From Phycomyces blakesleeanus NRRL 1555(-) (lineage: Eukaryota > Mucoromycota > Mucoromycetes > Mucorales > Phycomycetaceae), in the NCBI RefSeq assembly GCF_001638985.1, contig NW_017265168.1, positions 186,001-250,000 on the forward strand: a stretch of 64,000 bases of DNA, read 5' to 3'. Both the position numbers and the translations under genes were made by a program. Position 1 is the first letter of the stretch. Each line of letters opens with the position of its first letter. Of the stretch, positions 1-10,973 are shown one piece after another. The notes under the pieces are model-generated. The model made no database searches. It was not told the DNA's origin and saw only the letters and a list, made by a program, of their open reading frames with translations.

Positions 1-291
1 GTTACGAGACAGGGGGGTAGAAAACAGTAATGCAGCCAGGGGTTATATTTAACTAGAATGAATTTAAACAGAGGATTGAAGCATATCAAATCATTACTTG
101 ATATATTTTTTTTCTATTAAAGAATAATGTAAACTCCGCCCATAGTTGGCGGAAAATATATACTCCGAACTCGTTAATTTCACTCTTCTATAATTTCAAG
201 ACACCTGGCCTTCCCTAGGCCTTGAAATTATCGAGGGACCACTGTACCGCCTTTCTAAAAAATAGCCTGTTAGCATTATTACTGTAAGAAA

Positions 292-1605
292 ACATGACAG
301 AGACACCAGCAACTATTTTTGTTTTCACGTGATTGTTATCTACAAATTCCTAGTGTTTGCCAAAGTAATTATTGGAAAATTTAGTTCCTTGATCATTAAG
401 AAAGGCAAACATATCAGATTCACCTTTTACTTGAGTACCTGTAAATTTGTTAATCCATAAGCTTCCACTGGTAATATATCTGAGTATGTTCTGCTTTCCA
501 AACTTAAGGGCAAGATCCCTGTTAGAGCATCCACAGCATTATATGTAACTAAAATAATTATGTAAAATAAAAAAATCGCATTTAAAAGAGATAATATAGA
601 CCATCCACAGTGGTCTGAGTAAAATTAGCAGTGTATGTAAAAAAGCCCTGTATGTTTTTGTGAATTGTTAAATTTAAAAAGATGGTAATTATTATTGAGA
701 AATAATCAGTTAAAACTTTTAGTTGAGCAATTTGCTGGAGATGAAAAATCTAAATTTTCTATCTAAATTAACATTCTTGTTAAATTTACACAGACCGCTG
801 TGAATGCTCTTATCAGCACAACGGTTTTAGTACACCAAATGAGTTCAGATGAACTTGTTGAATTGTTTACCCTTTTCAGTCTCAAAGTGGAAAGCACAAT
901 CAAACCTCTTGATGTCTTCCTTCAAGTGCAGCAGAAGGTGTGTCTTCAGGGTTAAGCTGAACTTGGTTTTGGCATATACATCATATTTGTACAAAGACAA
1001 CAAGACAACGAGCAGTATTATCAACATTGTTGAGATATTGATCAAAATCAGAATCGACCTCTTGAATAAATAAAAGAGATGATAGAATGCAAAGTTCCAT
1101 GAAGGGCTTAGCAATCATACTAACTTCAGTGTTAAGAATAGGTGGCAAGACTTGCACCAGAATCTTGAACTTCTTGTCAAGATAAGACTCACTATGTCTA
1201 AGCTTCTTTCTGAAAGTTCTTGTGAAGTTTCTGAACCCTTTTGCTTGCTTCAGCAAATCAGATAACTTTACTTGTGAAGCATTGTTGCCCTTTAAAACTT
1301 CCTTGAACAGATGATTAACAAGATATTTATAAACTCTAAGAGTCACAGTATGCAAAATCTCTACAGGTGTATCAAGAGCAAGATCAAAGGACTGCAAACA
1401 CAGTAGGTCGTCAGTACCAGTATGACTATATTCAAGATCAGCAAGAATAATTGCCTTATTGGTAGCCTTTTTTGTTTTCAGATAGGGATTATTAGTATTT
1501 AGTAATATACTAGGAATTGCCTTCTCTTTACAAGTTGGATCAGCGGCTGTAATCTTATAATGTTCTTTTGTTTTGTGCTGGCAGTCACAAACCAAATACT
1601 CAGAA
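292..1605 (-). pseudogene. Broken KDZ/Tnp2-related transposase-like gene, C-terminal half
   Basis: Read on the minus strand, this matches a fungal family I associate with KDZ/Tnp2-type transposons. It has a DTPVEILHT motif, then KFKILVQVLPPIL, then a HLKEDIKRFDCAFHFETEKG segment ending QFNKFI. A further exon lies at about 292-519 (reading DLALKFGKQNILRYITSGSLW). The first part runs 981-1605 and the reading frame shifts near 981 to the frame ending at 845. The exon at 292-519 contains a TAG where Gln would fit. The N-terminus is cut off at the MULE boundary at 1615. The family role is presumably transposition, but only the C-terminal half is present and it cannot be functional. The name is from recalled family patterns, not a search. 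Confidence 0.6.
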
Positions 1606-1614
1606 TCGAAGTTG

Positions 1615-1650
1615 GTATCTCCTTATTTTATTCTACGGAGAGTTTGAATT
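1615..1650. repeat. MULE-1 left terminal inverted repeat
   Basis: This 36-bp segment (GTATCTCC...TTGAATT) is the exact reverse complement of 4093-4128. It marks the left end of the MULE. Confidence 0.9.
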
Positions 1651-1773
1651 AGTATTTAATTTAGTCCTGTGGCTTTCTAACTTTAATGACAGATAGTGGC
1701 TTTTGCATCCCACACATGGCATTTTTTTTCAACAAATAATCACTTCCCTCTTTCTTAAAAACAAACTTCAATT

Positions 1774-3956
1774 ATGTCTAACAACAATATAAACAACACT
1801 ATTTATGATATTTCCACCATTCAACAAGTCTTGATCAGCTTGCCTTTGGAAGGAATCAAGATGCTTCCTTTGAATTCGACAATATTAGTAAAAGCTAGTG
1901 AATGGGAAGAGTGTCTGGAGCGAATCAATGCCTTATGCTCAACAAAATGGAATAAAAAGCATAAATATTCTGGAAAAGGTTTAGTTTTTGGAGAGACTAA
2001 AAAATGCCACCGTGCTGGCCAATATATAACAAACTGTCAATTACGTCTTGCCCAGAAAGATACAAAGGCATACTCTTGTACAGCTGCCTTAAAAATCATA
2101 CAGCATCTCAACAACCCCAATGTTGTTACATTTTGCCAAACAAGGGCACATGTAAACCATGTTCCTGGAGACTGGGACGAAGTCAGAACTCTTCCTTTGC
2201 CTTCTGAAGCCGTAAAGATTATTGAAGATCAGTTGAAAAGTGTCAGCAGCTGTAAAAGTACAAGAATTTCAGTTCTTAGACAGATTGATAGTTGGGGAGT
2301 TGGCGTTAGAAAGCCTAATTATGAAGAAATTTACAACAGAATGAGAAAGGTTTGTCAATGAATATAACAGAGCTTTCGTATTAAATTAATATTTATATAT
2401 CAAATAAATACTTGTATATGAAATAGATGACTACTTTGTTATATATGTTTGCTTCTGATGAAAATGCACCTATTTCCATCTGGTTAAATGTAAAGCTAGC
2501 AGAACAAAACTATTGCATTTTTGAAATCAATCTTTCTGTTTATAATGACGGTAAAAAACAATTTGTCTTTGGATTTCAATCACCAATGCAAGTTTCAATC
2601 ATGAGAATCTCGCAATCTTTTTGTCTCAATGCCACCCATTCCATTTTGTCCAGAAGCGACAAAGTATTATATACTTTGGTCACTCGCCATCCTCAAACAG
2701 GAAAGGGATTCCCTGTTGCATACATGGTGACAAACAACCAGACAGCCATACCCATCAAAATTTGGGTTGACTACCTGCGCATCAAGAGCAGCTTCGTACC
2801 AATGAATATCACCATTGACTGTAGCATTATGGAGGTTAATGCAATCAAAGAAGCATTACCTCATGCTACAATTCACTACTGTGATTTTCATGTTCTTTGC
2901 GCTTGGCAGCACAACCTTGACAGCAAGATTAAACTTAATGCCTCTTATACATCAGAACAACTTGGGAATTATAAGACTGCACTAAAGAACTACCTGAGAC
3001 ACATTCTCATTGAGTCCAATGAAGACGTGTTCCTAAGGGCAATTGAAGATTTTAAACTGATGGTTCAGGATCAATCTCAGTTTTTGAAATATTTTGAGAA
3101 GAAATGGACCGAGAACAAAGAATTGTTGCAAAGATGGGGGCGCCCATACGTTAGCCAACAACATCAGAGATATGTGACAAACAACTATGTAGAATCATGG
3201 CACAATCAACTCAAGACAATCTACTTTGGTCGTGCACGCATCAGAAGATTGGATCGACTGATTTTTATCTTGACAAATGATGTGGAGTTCTATTTTGAAC
3301 AAGAGGTTGAGCGTATTCACTTCAACAATGGTAAGATAGGTCCCATTGATAATGAGTTAGCAAGAAATTCTTTTGTTGCTTCAAAAATCCAAAAAGACAT
3401 GCTCCCTTCCATGATTCTCAACCCTTTGGGTGAGACTGGTAACAGCATGGATGATTATAATGGTGAGTGGCAAATAAGATCTTTTGTAACAGAAGATAAG
3501 TGGTATACCGTCAATATATCAAATGACTTGATACAAAGCTGCACCTGCCCGAACTTTCTGACCCACCAGATCTCATGCAAGCATTCACATTTGTTGAAGC
3601 GTTACTGTGGGGCAAAATTCAGCTTCATCGAGCAACGGGAGATAGCAGGAGTGGTATTGAACCAACAAGACGCTGTAAATGCAAACGAGAACGAAGTTGA
3701 GAAAGAAGTAGAAGAGGAATTAGAGAGAGGAGGTACTGCTGAAGATAGAGGTGTATATGTCTTTGACAAAATTGCAGCTTATTCTGCAACAATGCATCAT
3801 GGCTTTGTAGATCTTCAAACTTTGAAGACAATTCCTGGCTTAGATCAAACAAAGGCAGATCTTATAAAAAGAGCACTCGCAGATACTGTGAGGTTGATGG
3901 ATGAATATAGAAGTGAGAACCCTTCATATTTTAGAAACATGAATACTCAGAGATAA
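1774..3956 (+). CDS. MULE transposase (SWIM zinc finger), two exons
   Basis: Exons 1774-2349 and 2427-3956 join in frame across an intron (donor after ATGAGAAAG, acceptor AAATAG) to give about 701 residues with no internal stop. Residues 1-190 are a probable DNA-binding N-terminus. The MULE core follows, with TIDCSI and HYCDFHVLCAW. A SWIM zinc finger (CTCPNF...SCKH) lies near residue 565, followed by an acidic Glu-rich stretch. In the family the first catalytic residue is the D of a DATH-like motif; here the motif reads NATHSI, so Asp is replaced by Asn, a change reachable by one G-to-A transition. The gene is therefore open but probably catalytically dead. It fills the space between the TIRs. 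Alternative: a domesticated or active variant in which another Asp serves. Confidence 0.85.
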
Positions 3957-4092
3957 TAATAAAAATAATAAATATATATCATTAAAAGATCTTAAAAATA
4001 CAAGAAAAAATATTTCTGATTGATATAAACAAATACAATTCTAATTAAATTTACCAAAAGTAAAACCTGTCACTACCTCAACGGATTTTCAA

Positions 4093-4128
4093 AATTCAAA
4101 CTCTCCGTAGAATAAAATAAGGAGATAC
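4093..4128. repeat. MULE-1 right terminal inverted repeat
   Basis: Exact reverse complement of 1615-1650. The LINE ORF1 reading frame starts immediately to its right. Confidence 0.9.
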
Positions 4129-4129
4129 A

Positions 4130-4837
4130 TCCCAGAGTGCATCTGAAAAAAACTTTTCAGAAATTTCACTTTCGAACCCAGCCGGCGCGGTAGGTGCTCC
4201 TGACAAAAACAAAGAACCAGGTCTGGAAGCCTCCACTTGGGCTAGTAAAGCCAGTGTTTCTCTTCCTGTAACTGCCCCAAAAATATCTGCTGTTCCATCT
4301 GCTTGCCGTATTGCAGCTTCTGTCTGTATGTTTGCTCTTCCCTCTGGACCTTCTGGTTATGAATATATTTATATTCCACGATCAAGACGTCTTAAGTACA
4401 AAGAAGTCTGTTCCTCTCTCTGCACTCTTGGTGTGGATTCTTCTCGACTTTTGGACATTAACTTCCCAGCCAGAGGTGTCATTGGCGTCCTTGTTCATGT
4501 CCAGTATGCTGATGCCTTTAAGGCCAAACTGATAACTGCTTCTGTTGAGATTTTGGACGCATTTGATCCACTTGACCCTGATAATGTTGCTGATCCCAAG
4601 TATGCACCTCTGTCCACTCATGAACTTGCCAACACTGCTGCCGTGCTTTACCATGATAAATGTCTTCAGGCCCTCCAGTTCTTGCGCCCTCATGTTGCTA
4701 TCCCAGTTGGTCACTTCTTTTGTGAGGAAGGGTGGATCAGTGAAGATGAAATACCCACACGCACCACTCTTACCAATGCCACTGGTGGGTCATTGTTCAA
4801 ACGTCAGCACAGCTCATCAGTCACTATGTCTGAATGA
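4130..4837 (+). pseudogene. LINE copy 1 ORF1, C-terminal part
   Basis: Open from the MULE edge to the stop at 4835-4837, overlapping ORF2 by four bases (ATGA). The sequence aligns by eye with the ORF1 region of copy 2, sharing SLCTLGVD, LLDINFP and GVIGVLVHVQY. In LINEs, ORF1 usually encodes the RNA-binding protein of the ribonucleoprotein particle; I see no zinc knuckle in the part that survives. The N-terminal coiled-coil region present in copy 2 is missing here. I cannot name the domain. Confidence 0.7.
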
Positions 4838-6722
4838 GTAATCTCAATATCGGATTATGGAATGCCAATGGCCTGCAACCCAGAGCCATTCACGATACCC
4901 TTCAACACTGTCAATCCTTACATATGCTCTTCATTACAGAAACATGGCTCCTCTTTCCCTCACGTCTTCCCACATCATGGTCACAGATTCACTTGTATGG
5001 CTCTCCTGTAGCTGGCACCTATAGGGGCTCTATGGATGTTTCTGTTCTCATCTCACCTCACTGTCCTTATGCTGTCACTCAAATACCTATGCCCTCAAAA
5101 TATGCTCTGGCCGTCAAAATTAGCTCACTCAGAATTGTATGCTCATATCTTCCACCAACTATGCCCACTCATGATGTCCTACATGTACTCTCTTCCATTC
5201 CTTTAACACATGATATCATTCTTTGTGGTGACTTCAATGCATGACTTGGCTCTGTTACTGGTGACTATGCATCAAATTCTCGTGGACTGGCACTATGTTC
5301 TTGGATAGAAGAGAGATCTCTATCAGTTGTAAATGCAGATCTTGCACCGTGCATACCAACATATATTTCTTTCCGCAACAACTATGAAATCAGCAGTATT
5401 ATTGACCTTTTTATAACTAATATGCCACTCATCAATCCTTCTCTTCATATTGCTACTGACTTGTCCCTTGGATCAGATCATCGCCTTTTATCACTTTCCT
5501 TTACCTATGACCTACAGCACTCTACCAATATGTCACCACCATTACGCAAGACATGGAACCTCTCACGTCTCAATGAACCTGATGTCCATGCTCTTTATGC
5601 TCATATCTTCACTCAAAACTCAATCTCCCTCCTTTCCACCTTGCAAGAAATTGTACTGAATCCGCCACTCACCAAACCTGACATTGATGCTATAACTGAT
5701 GAGTTCAATTCACTCATTTACAACTCACTAAATAGCTTAATTGGACATCGACCCTCTCGCCCCAACCATTGGAAATCCTTCTGGAATGTGGCATTACAAA
5801 CAGCAGCAGATCATTGTAACAAATGTTACAAAAAATGGCGCCTAGCAATAGGTATTGACAAAGTTGTTTGGTGGACTAAACACAAGCATGCACAGACTGA
5901 ATTCCGATCCCAAGTTCAGCAAGCCAAACGCCAGTCTTGGCATGTGTTTTGTCAGTCTATGGAACGTGATTTCAGCAAAGCAACGTCAAAAATAAAACAG
6001 TTAAAACGCCATAGACAGCCACAACATACCTTCCAGCATGACGATGGACCAGCCGTAGCAGCAGCAACAATTTGTGACCATTTGGCAACAGTATATAGTG
6101 GACATATACTTCCAGCAACCCAACCACCAGCACCAACAATGACTTATAACAGTGTGCCTTTTGCCTCTGATGACTCTCCATTTAACTCATCAATTGTGGA
6201 GGAATTCATGCAATTTATGCCTAACCACAAGGCACCAGGGCCTGATTATATCAGAGTTGAAATACTAAAACCTGTAAAAATACATGTCTCACCCATTCTT
6301 GCTTTATTATTTACAGTTTGCTGGCAATGGTCATATGTTCCAAGTTTGTGGTGCCAAGCCCAGGTCTTCCCAATCTTCAAGAAGGGTAGTCCAACTGACC
6401 CGGCAAACTACTGGCCAATCTCCTTGACCTCTGTACTGCGTAAGCTTTTTGAGATGTGTATAGCCCCCCAGTTGCACAAGTACTCTCCTCCTTTGGATGT
6501 GACTCAAGGTGGTTTTCGTCCTCGCCGTGGTGCTTTGGATCAAGCTCTCTGTCTCCATGATCTGACAAAAGCCTATTATCACCGTCATAAGCACTACCCT
6601 GTTGTTGCATTTCTGGATATCAAGGCTGCCTATGATACAGTAGATCGACGAATCATCTGGCACGCTCTTCAAAAACGTTGTACTCCACCTGCACTTTTGG
6701 GTCTCTTGGTTAACATGTTTGA
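4834..6722 (+). pseudogene. LINE copy 1 ORF2: APE endonuclease and truncated reverse transcriptase
   Basis: The start ATG overlaps the ORF1 stop. The N-terminal apurinic-like endonuclease shows NANGLQPRA, FITETWL, CGDFNA and SLGSDHRLL, the last being the SDH motif. The reverse transcriptase follows with NHKAPGPD, QVFPIFKKG, GGFRPRRGALDQA and the first catalytic block AFLDIKAAYDTVD. A TGA at 5242-5244 interrupts the endonuclease where copy 2 has Arg (FNARLG). The gene stops at NMFD, before the second catalytic block that copy 2 retains as FGDD, because element C begins at 6723. It would nick target DNA and copy the element RNA, but this copy is dead. Confidence 0.85.
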
Positions 6723-7405
6723 CACTGCAAAAGAAGGGCCAATTCAGTATACTAAATCTTGACCAAATACTGTCTGAATGAATAAAATTCAGCATGAATT
6801 CGATCGGAATTTATGATGCCAATTTTTTAAAATTCGTGAGCTAAATGAATACAATTAGTATACTGAATTTTAGGAACACAAAAAGAAAAAGTTTGATATA
6901 CTTTTATGTAATATATTTTGGTTGTGAAAATATAGACGCGCTTTTATCAGACCACAGATTTTTCATTTTATATTGGTTTTGGGTTTTTTTTCAAATACAG
7001 CATATAGCATTCAACATCTTTTTATTACTATATATGGGTTGTTAAAGAAGAGATTTGGTCAAGATTTGGTCAAGATTTAGTCAAGATTTACAGGTTTATG
7101 GGTCATTTTAAAGGTTTTTATTGGTTTGAAAAATTTTTCTTATTGTTTCTAGCTATTTCTATTTGTCTACATCACTAATCGTCTCCTGTTGCAATTGGGT
7201 AGAAACATCACACTCATGATAACGTCATTTATTTTAGTGGATATTGTATTATTCCTTTCGTATATCCATTGGTCCACCTCTGGTGCAATCGACTCCTACT
7301 GTATTCCATTGCTTGCTGTGGCATGCTTTCTTGGCCTGTTTGTTTACTTTTATAAAAAATAATTATAGGGTGGATTAGAAAGAATGTTCTAGGTATATTT
7401 ATTTG
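6723..7405 (+). repeat. Repeat R1, inverted partner of R2
   Basis: Reads as the reverse complement of 21299-23298 once the Tc1-like insert 21526-22867 is left out. Similarity is strong from the CACTGCAAAAG end to about 7381. It contains AAATCTTGACCAA-type repeats. I see no gene in it, nor in 7405-7590 beyond possible parts of the third gene of element C. Confidence 0.8.
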
Positions 7406-7645
7406 AGAGCAACAGATTATTTAAAAAATATAAATGTACTTACAATAAAGTTAAACACGAGAACAGATGGATGTCTTTAACATAAAGATATATATATCAA
7501 CGTTTTGGATAAATGTCTCAATTATAGTAATATTGTCTATAAAAATAATAACTTTTGTTAATACAATGCAAAGTAAATAAGACTATGATTTGCTTACCAG
7601 ACAGTTCAGAAAACAGAAGAGTTGACAAACAGAAAATACAATGAC

Positions 7646-8380
7646 CACTGGAAAAAAGTAGAAAAATACTGACGTGTATATATGGGCAAACGGTACTGGA
7701 ATAACGTGATATATCATAGTTGATATTTTTTTCCACTAGGTTTTAAGGTCATCTAGCACTGTATGTGCGAGACTTACAAACACTACAGTATATGTAGATG
7801 GGGGGTTCCGCAAGTAAGGTTTGGTAGCACTTTTGATATACTCGTTATGCTTAATAAATAAATAAAAATATTTAAAACTACGGATTTATCTCGGTATTCT
7901 TGACACAGAACAGGAAAGGTCAAAGACGGATTACATCATGTATATTGCTCCAATGGTTTATCTGTACTACACCTCACCTTTACTGACCACCTTTACTGAC
8001 CACCTATACTGACAGTTCTTTAAAACCTCCAATCATCAACAGCATAAAAACACGTCTTTAAAATTATGGACCAGTAATATGTTCTTTATTTATTTGGTTT
8101 CCCATTCTTGTTAGGTTGGTAATGGTTTACGCTTTTATTTTTATTGGAAAGAATAGAATGTTTCTAGGTTTCAAATCTAATAAAGCTATTCTATATCCTC
8201 AGCTACTTCTTGCTTGGCAAGCTTGTTATATTTGGGATGAAAAATTTTCTACAAAAAACAAATACCTGAAGAAAATGAGGTGCTCGTTACCTTTTTTTAG
8301 GGGTAAGAGCAGTACTCTTTGAGAATAGATAAAACATTAGTGATGGGAGTGCGTGCGTGTTTTATACTGCAAATTTTATG
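7646..8380. other. Left subterminal region of element A, no gene seen
   Basis: About 735 bp between the terminus and the last exon of the third gene. It holds a 13-bp triplication at 7975-8013. I see no convincing coding exon. In CACTA elements such regions usually carry the binding repeats for the accessory protein; that role is inferred here. Confidence 0.4.
7975..8013 (+). repeat. 13-bp tandem triplicate
   Basis: CACCTTTACTGAC occurs twice in succession (7975-7987, 7988-8000), followed by CACCTATACTGAC (8001-8013), inside the left subterminal region of element A. Confidence 0.85.
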
Positions 8381-9250
8381 GACTAATTAATACTTACATT
8401 GGAAGTACCCAGTACAAATGGACAAAGAAATAAAACATTTACAGTAAAGCACGGGATTATGATTTCTTTGACTATAAAACGATAGGAAAGAATTAATTTT
8501 TGTGAATTGCGTGATAGAATGATTGATTTACATACCAAAGGCAAAGAATTTCTTTGCAGACCAAGATATTATCTGTAAAGTGGTAATATCGTCTCTAGTA
8601 GAGAATATACATTAATATACAGTATAAATAATATTATTGTATTTATAGAAGTAAATAAAAGGCTTACCATGGCAATGACGGTAGCATGGGATGGAAGTTC
8701 TTGAGGAATGGCACGTTCGTAAGAGGGATGTTCATCTATAATAGAAATTATATTCAGTTAGATAAATATTAAAAAGAAATAGATTAAAATAAAATAGAAT
8801 ATTACCGTGTCAATATCCGTGTTTGATTGTAGAGAGTATTTTTGGCGATGTGGCCTATATTAAAGAAAGAAAAAAGTCAGAATGATTGTATGGAATGATG
8901 GCATAAAGTATATTTACTAACCCTGGCTAATCCGGATGACTGTTGTGAAGATGGCGCATCAGAATGAGACGAAGAGTGAGTTTCTATGACATTAAAATAT
9001 ATTGTTATTTTTTAGTTATACATGAAGAAGTATATATTTCTTTTAAAACAAAGAAAGTGCCTTACCATAAAACCTTGCGAGTGTAAAGAGTGAAGAGAGA
9101 GAAACAGAGAGAATACCTATGACAGACAAAAAAATTAATTCTTTTGTTCTTTGTAAAGAAGTATTTTGAACCAAAAACAATCTTACCAGAAAAATTTGCA
9201 AATATAACAAGAATTGAAAAGAGAGAGAAAAGAGGGAAATAACAAAAAAC
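8381..9250 (-). pseudogene. Third gene of element A, one nonsense codon
   Basis: Minus-strand exons with GT-AG borders: e1 from about 9250 to 9187, then 9066-9116, 8922-8983, 8806-8854, 8668-8735, 8536-8572 and a last exon from 8471 down. Four internal exons have exactly the lengths and phases of the B copy (62, 49, 68, 37 nt). The protein keeps SLFSILVIFANFSG (hydrophobic), SDAPSSQQSSGLAR, PKILSTIKH and QELPSHATVIAM. A TGA in the 49-nt exon replaces what is His-Glu in B. No start ATG is found in the first exon. Unrecognised family; predicted hydrophobic N-terminus and hydrophilic remainder. Exon-length conservation argues that it is coding. Confidence 0.65.
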
Positions 9251-9655
9251 GAATAAAAAAAGTAAAAAAAAAAATCTTAAAAAAAAAAGAAAAAAGTGTG
9301 TTTAAAACAAAAGGCTAAAATGATTTCATCAAGTCCCAAAGCAATATGAAAACCGATTTACATCCCAGTCATTACAAGAAGTATTAATAGAGATTCATAT
9401 ATCAAATATATTTTGAATATATATAATAATCATACCTTTCATATAATACACTTTCCCTTGCTCTTACTCTCTTGCTACTTACTACACTTATACTCCCAAA
9501 TCAATACACTTGTTCTAACAATTCAAGTATGTAAACTTGATACGATTTATTTTTAATTAAATTTACATAAATTTAATTGTAGAATGACAGCAATAATAAT
9601 AATATAATCTGAAACTAATCATTATAACCTTTCATTTTATTATATTCTGTAGACA

Positions 9656-10839
9656 ATGACTAACACAAGACGTGAACGCGCAATTGCCCTTCGTCCTGTT
9701 GAGATTACCAATCAGCAGCTTATGGAAATACTTTCTACTGTGAGAGCTGATATGTCTACCGTAAAAGGACAGATCGGCAATGTTGAGCAAACTCTGACCA
9801 ACATGAATGGCAGAATTGGCGTTCTTGCCACCACCAGCACCAACACCATCAGTGCCATAGATAGTTTGGCCAGAACTCCCCTTGCTGCTCCTGTGAGAGC
9901 CAAACTCACTGTTGCTGCACCTGTTGTCATCTCCAACCATGAGCCTACCCGTGAAGAATCTAATGCAGTTTATGTGAGTAACATATTATAAAATATTTTA
10001 TCAATTCATTTTCTCATGATTTATTTATCAGGCTCATATTCACAACCTTATGTGGAAACCCAAACTTAGCTTGAGAACGCCAGAAAATATCCTGGCCAAC
10101 AACCTCAAGCCCAGATGGGATACAAATGTTGCTTTCAACAAATCTCCCAACAGGGAGATAGCCGAGAGACTTCTTTCTAACCTTGAGCGCAGGTTTGGTT
10201 CCTCTAGTATGAGACGGAGTGACCTCCGAAAGAGGTTGCACACCAACTTCACTAGTAGAACCCGTCGTGAGAGAATGTCTGATGATGAGATAGCGGAAAC
10301 AAACGCTCTTACACGAAGAGCAGCCCGTGCAGATGATGTGAGTATTATGCTAATATATATAGTTTATAGTTGAAAATTAAAAATAAAAATAACAAATTAA
10401 CAAAACTTATTACTAGAATGAGTGTCGCCATGTACTGGCCTACAAAGACAATAAGGAGGCAATTGATCTTGTAATGCTCAGAGACTGTGCCAACACTCTC
10501 CAAAAAGCAGTAATGTCAGATGGAGAGTCTGCCGATGAAATGGATGAGGATGGCATAAAACATGTCATTCATATTGTACAACCAGGCTGGAGAAGCGATG
10601 AGGTAGATTAATTTGGAGTAATACGTTTGTATTGGTGTATTATTATATTGAGTGAATTATTAACGAATGTATTTCAGTGCAACCGTTTCATTGCACTTGT
10701 TGACACTTATGCTGTCCAGGCCATGGGGTCAAGTGCTAATCAAAGGATCCGTAGGATCACTACTAGTGTGTCCAACTCAGCAGTCCCAGATAACATTAGC
10801 CCCAATTTTCCTCGGTGGGCTCTTAGAGACGGGCTCTAA
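9656..10839 (+). CDS. Accessory protein of element A (coiled coil, WRSDE family), four exons
   Basis: Exons 9656-9973, 10032-10337, 10417-10602 and 10678-10839, all separated by phase-0 introns, encode about 323 residues with no stop. Residues 20-60 look like a coiled coil (IxxVEQTLTNMNGRIGVL spacing). Exon 2 is basic, with KPRWDTN, FNKSPNREIAERLL and HTNFTSRTRRER. Exon 3 has MSDGES and then PGWRSDE at its end; exon 4 ends FPRWALRDGL. Exons 2 and 3 have the same lengths as in B (306 and 186 nt). An acceptor-like TTCTGTAG three bases before the ATG suggests a 5' leader intron. It converges on the transposase gene, 134 bp away. By analogy with TnpA of Spm/CACTA elements it may bind the element ends; that is inference, since no known domain is recognised. 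Confidence 0.85.
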
Positions 10840-10973
10840 ATAAAAAAAAATGTTTCTCTCTTTTTATCTACGTATTACTTTTTACATACACAATACTATC
10901 AATATATATAGGGAATTTGTTCTGTTTTTTTTTGTATAAGAAAAGGAAATTCAAGTGGGGGTTTTTTTTTATT

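Larger units (their letters stand above)
1615..4128 (+). mobile_element. MULE-1, Mutator-like element with perfect 36-bp TIRs
   Basis: A 2514-bp element bounded by an exact 36-bp inverted repeat (1615-1650 and 4093-4128). It contains one two-exon transposase gene. No 8-11-bp target duplication is visible. The left neighbour is a broken KDZ-like gene and the right neighbour is the middle of LINE ORF1, so the two flanks do not look like one original site. Confidence 0.85.
4129..6722 (+). mobile_element. LINE copy 1 (APE-type non-LTR retrotransposon), cut at both ends
   Basis: Contains the C-terminal half of ORF1 and ORF2 through the first half of the reverse transcriptase. The 5' part ends at the MULE boundary. 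The 3' part ends where the CACTGCAAAAG terminus of element C begins at 6723. The same family occurs as copy 2 at 59.6-63.8 kb on the minus strand, which shows what is missing. The remaining 3' half of copy 1 is not in this window. Confidence 0.85.

Noticed and set aside
845..1073. Plus-strand open frame of 74 codons
   Set aside because: Shadow of the minus-strand KDZ/Tnp2-related pseudogene.
6723..6762. LINE ORF2 ending in PIQYTKS
   Set aside because: The last codons belong to the CACTGCAAAAG terminus of element C, not to the LINE.
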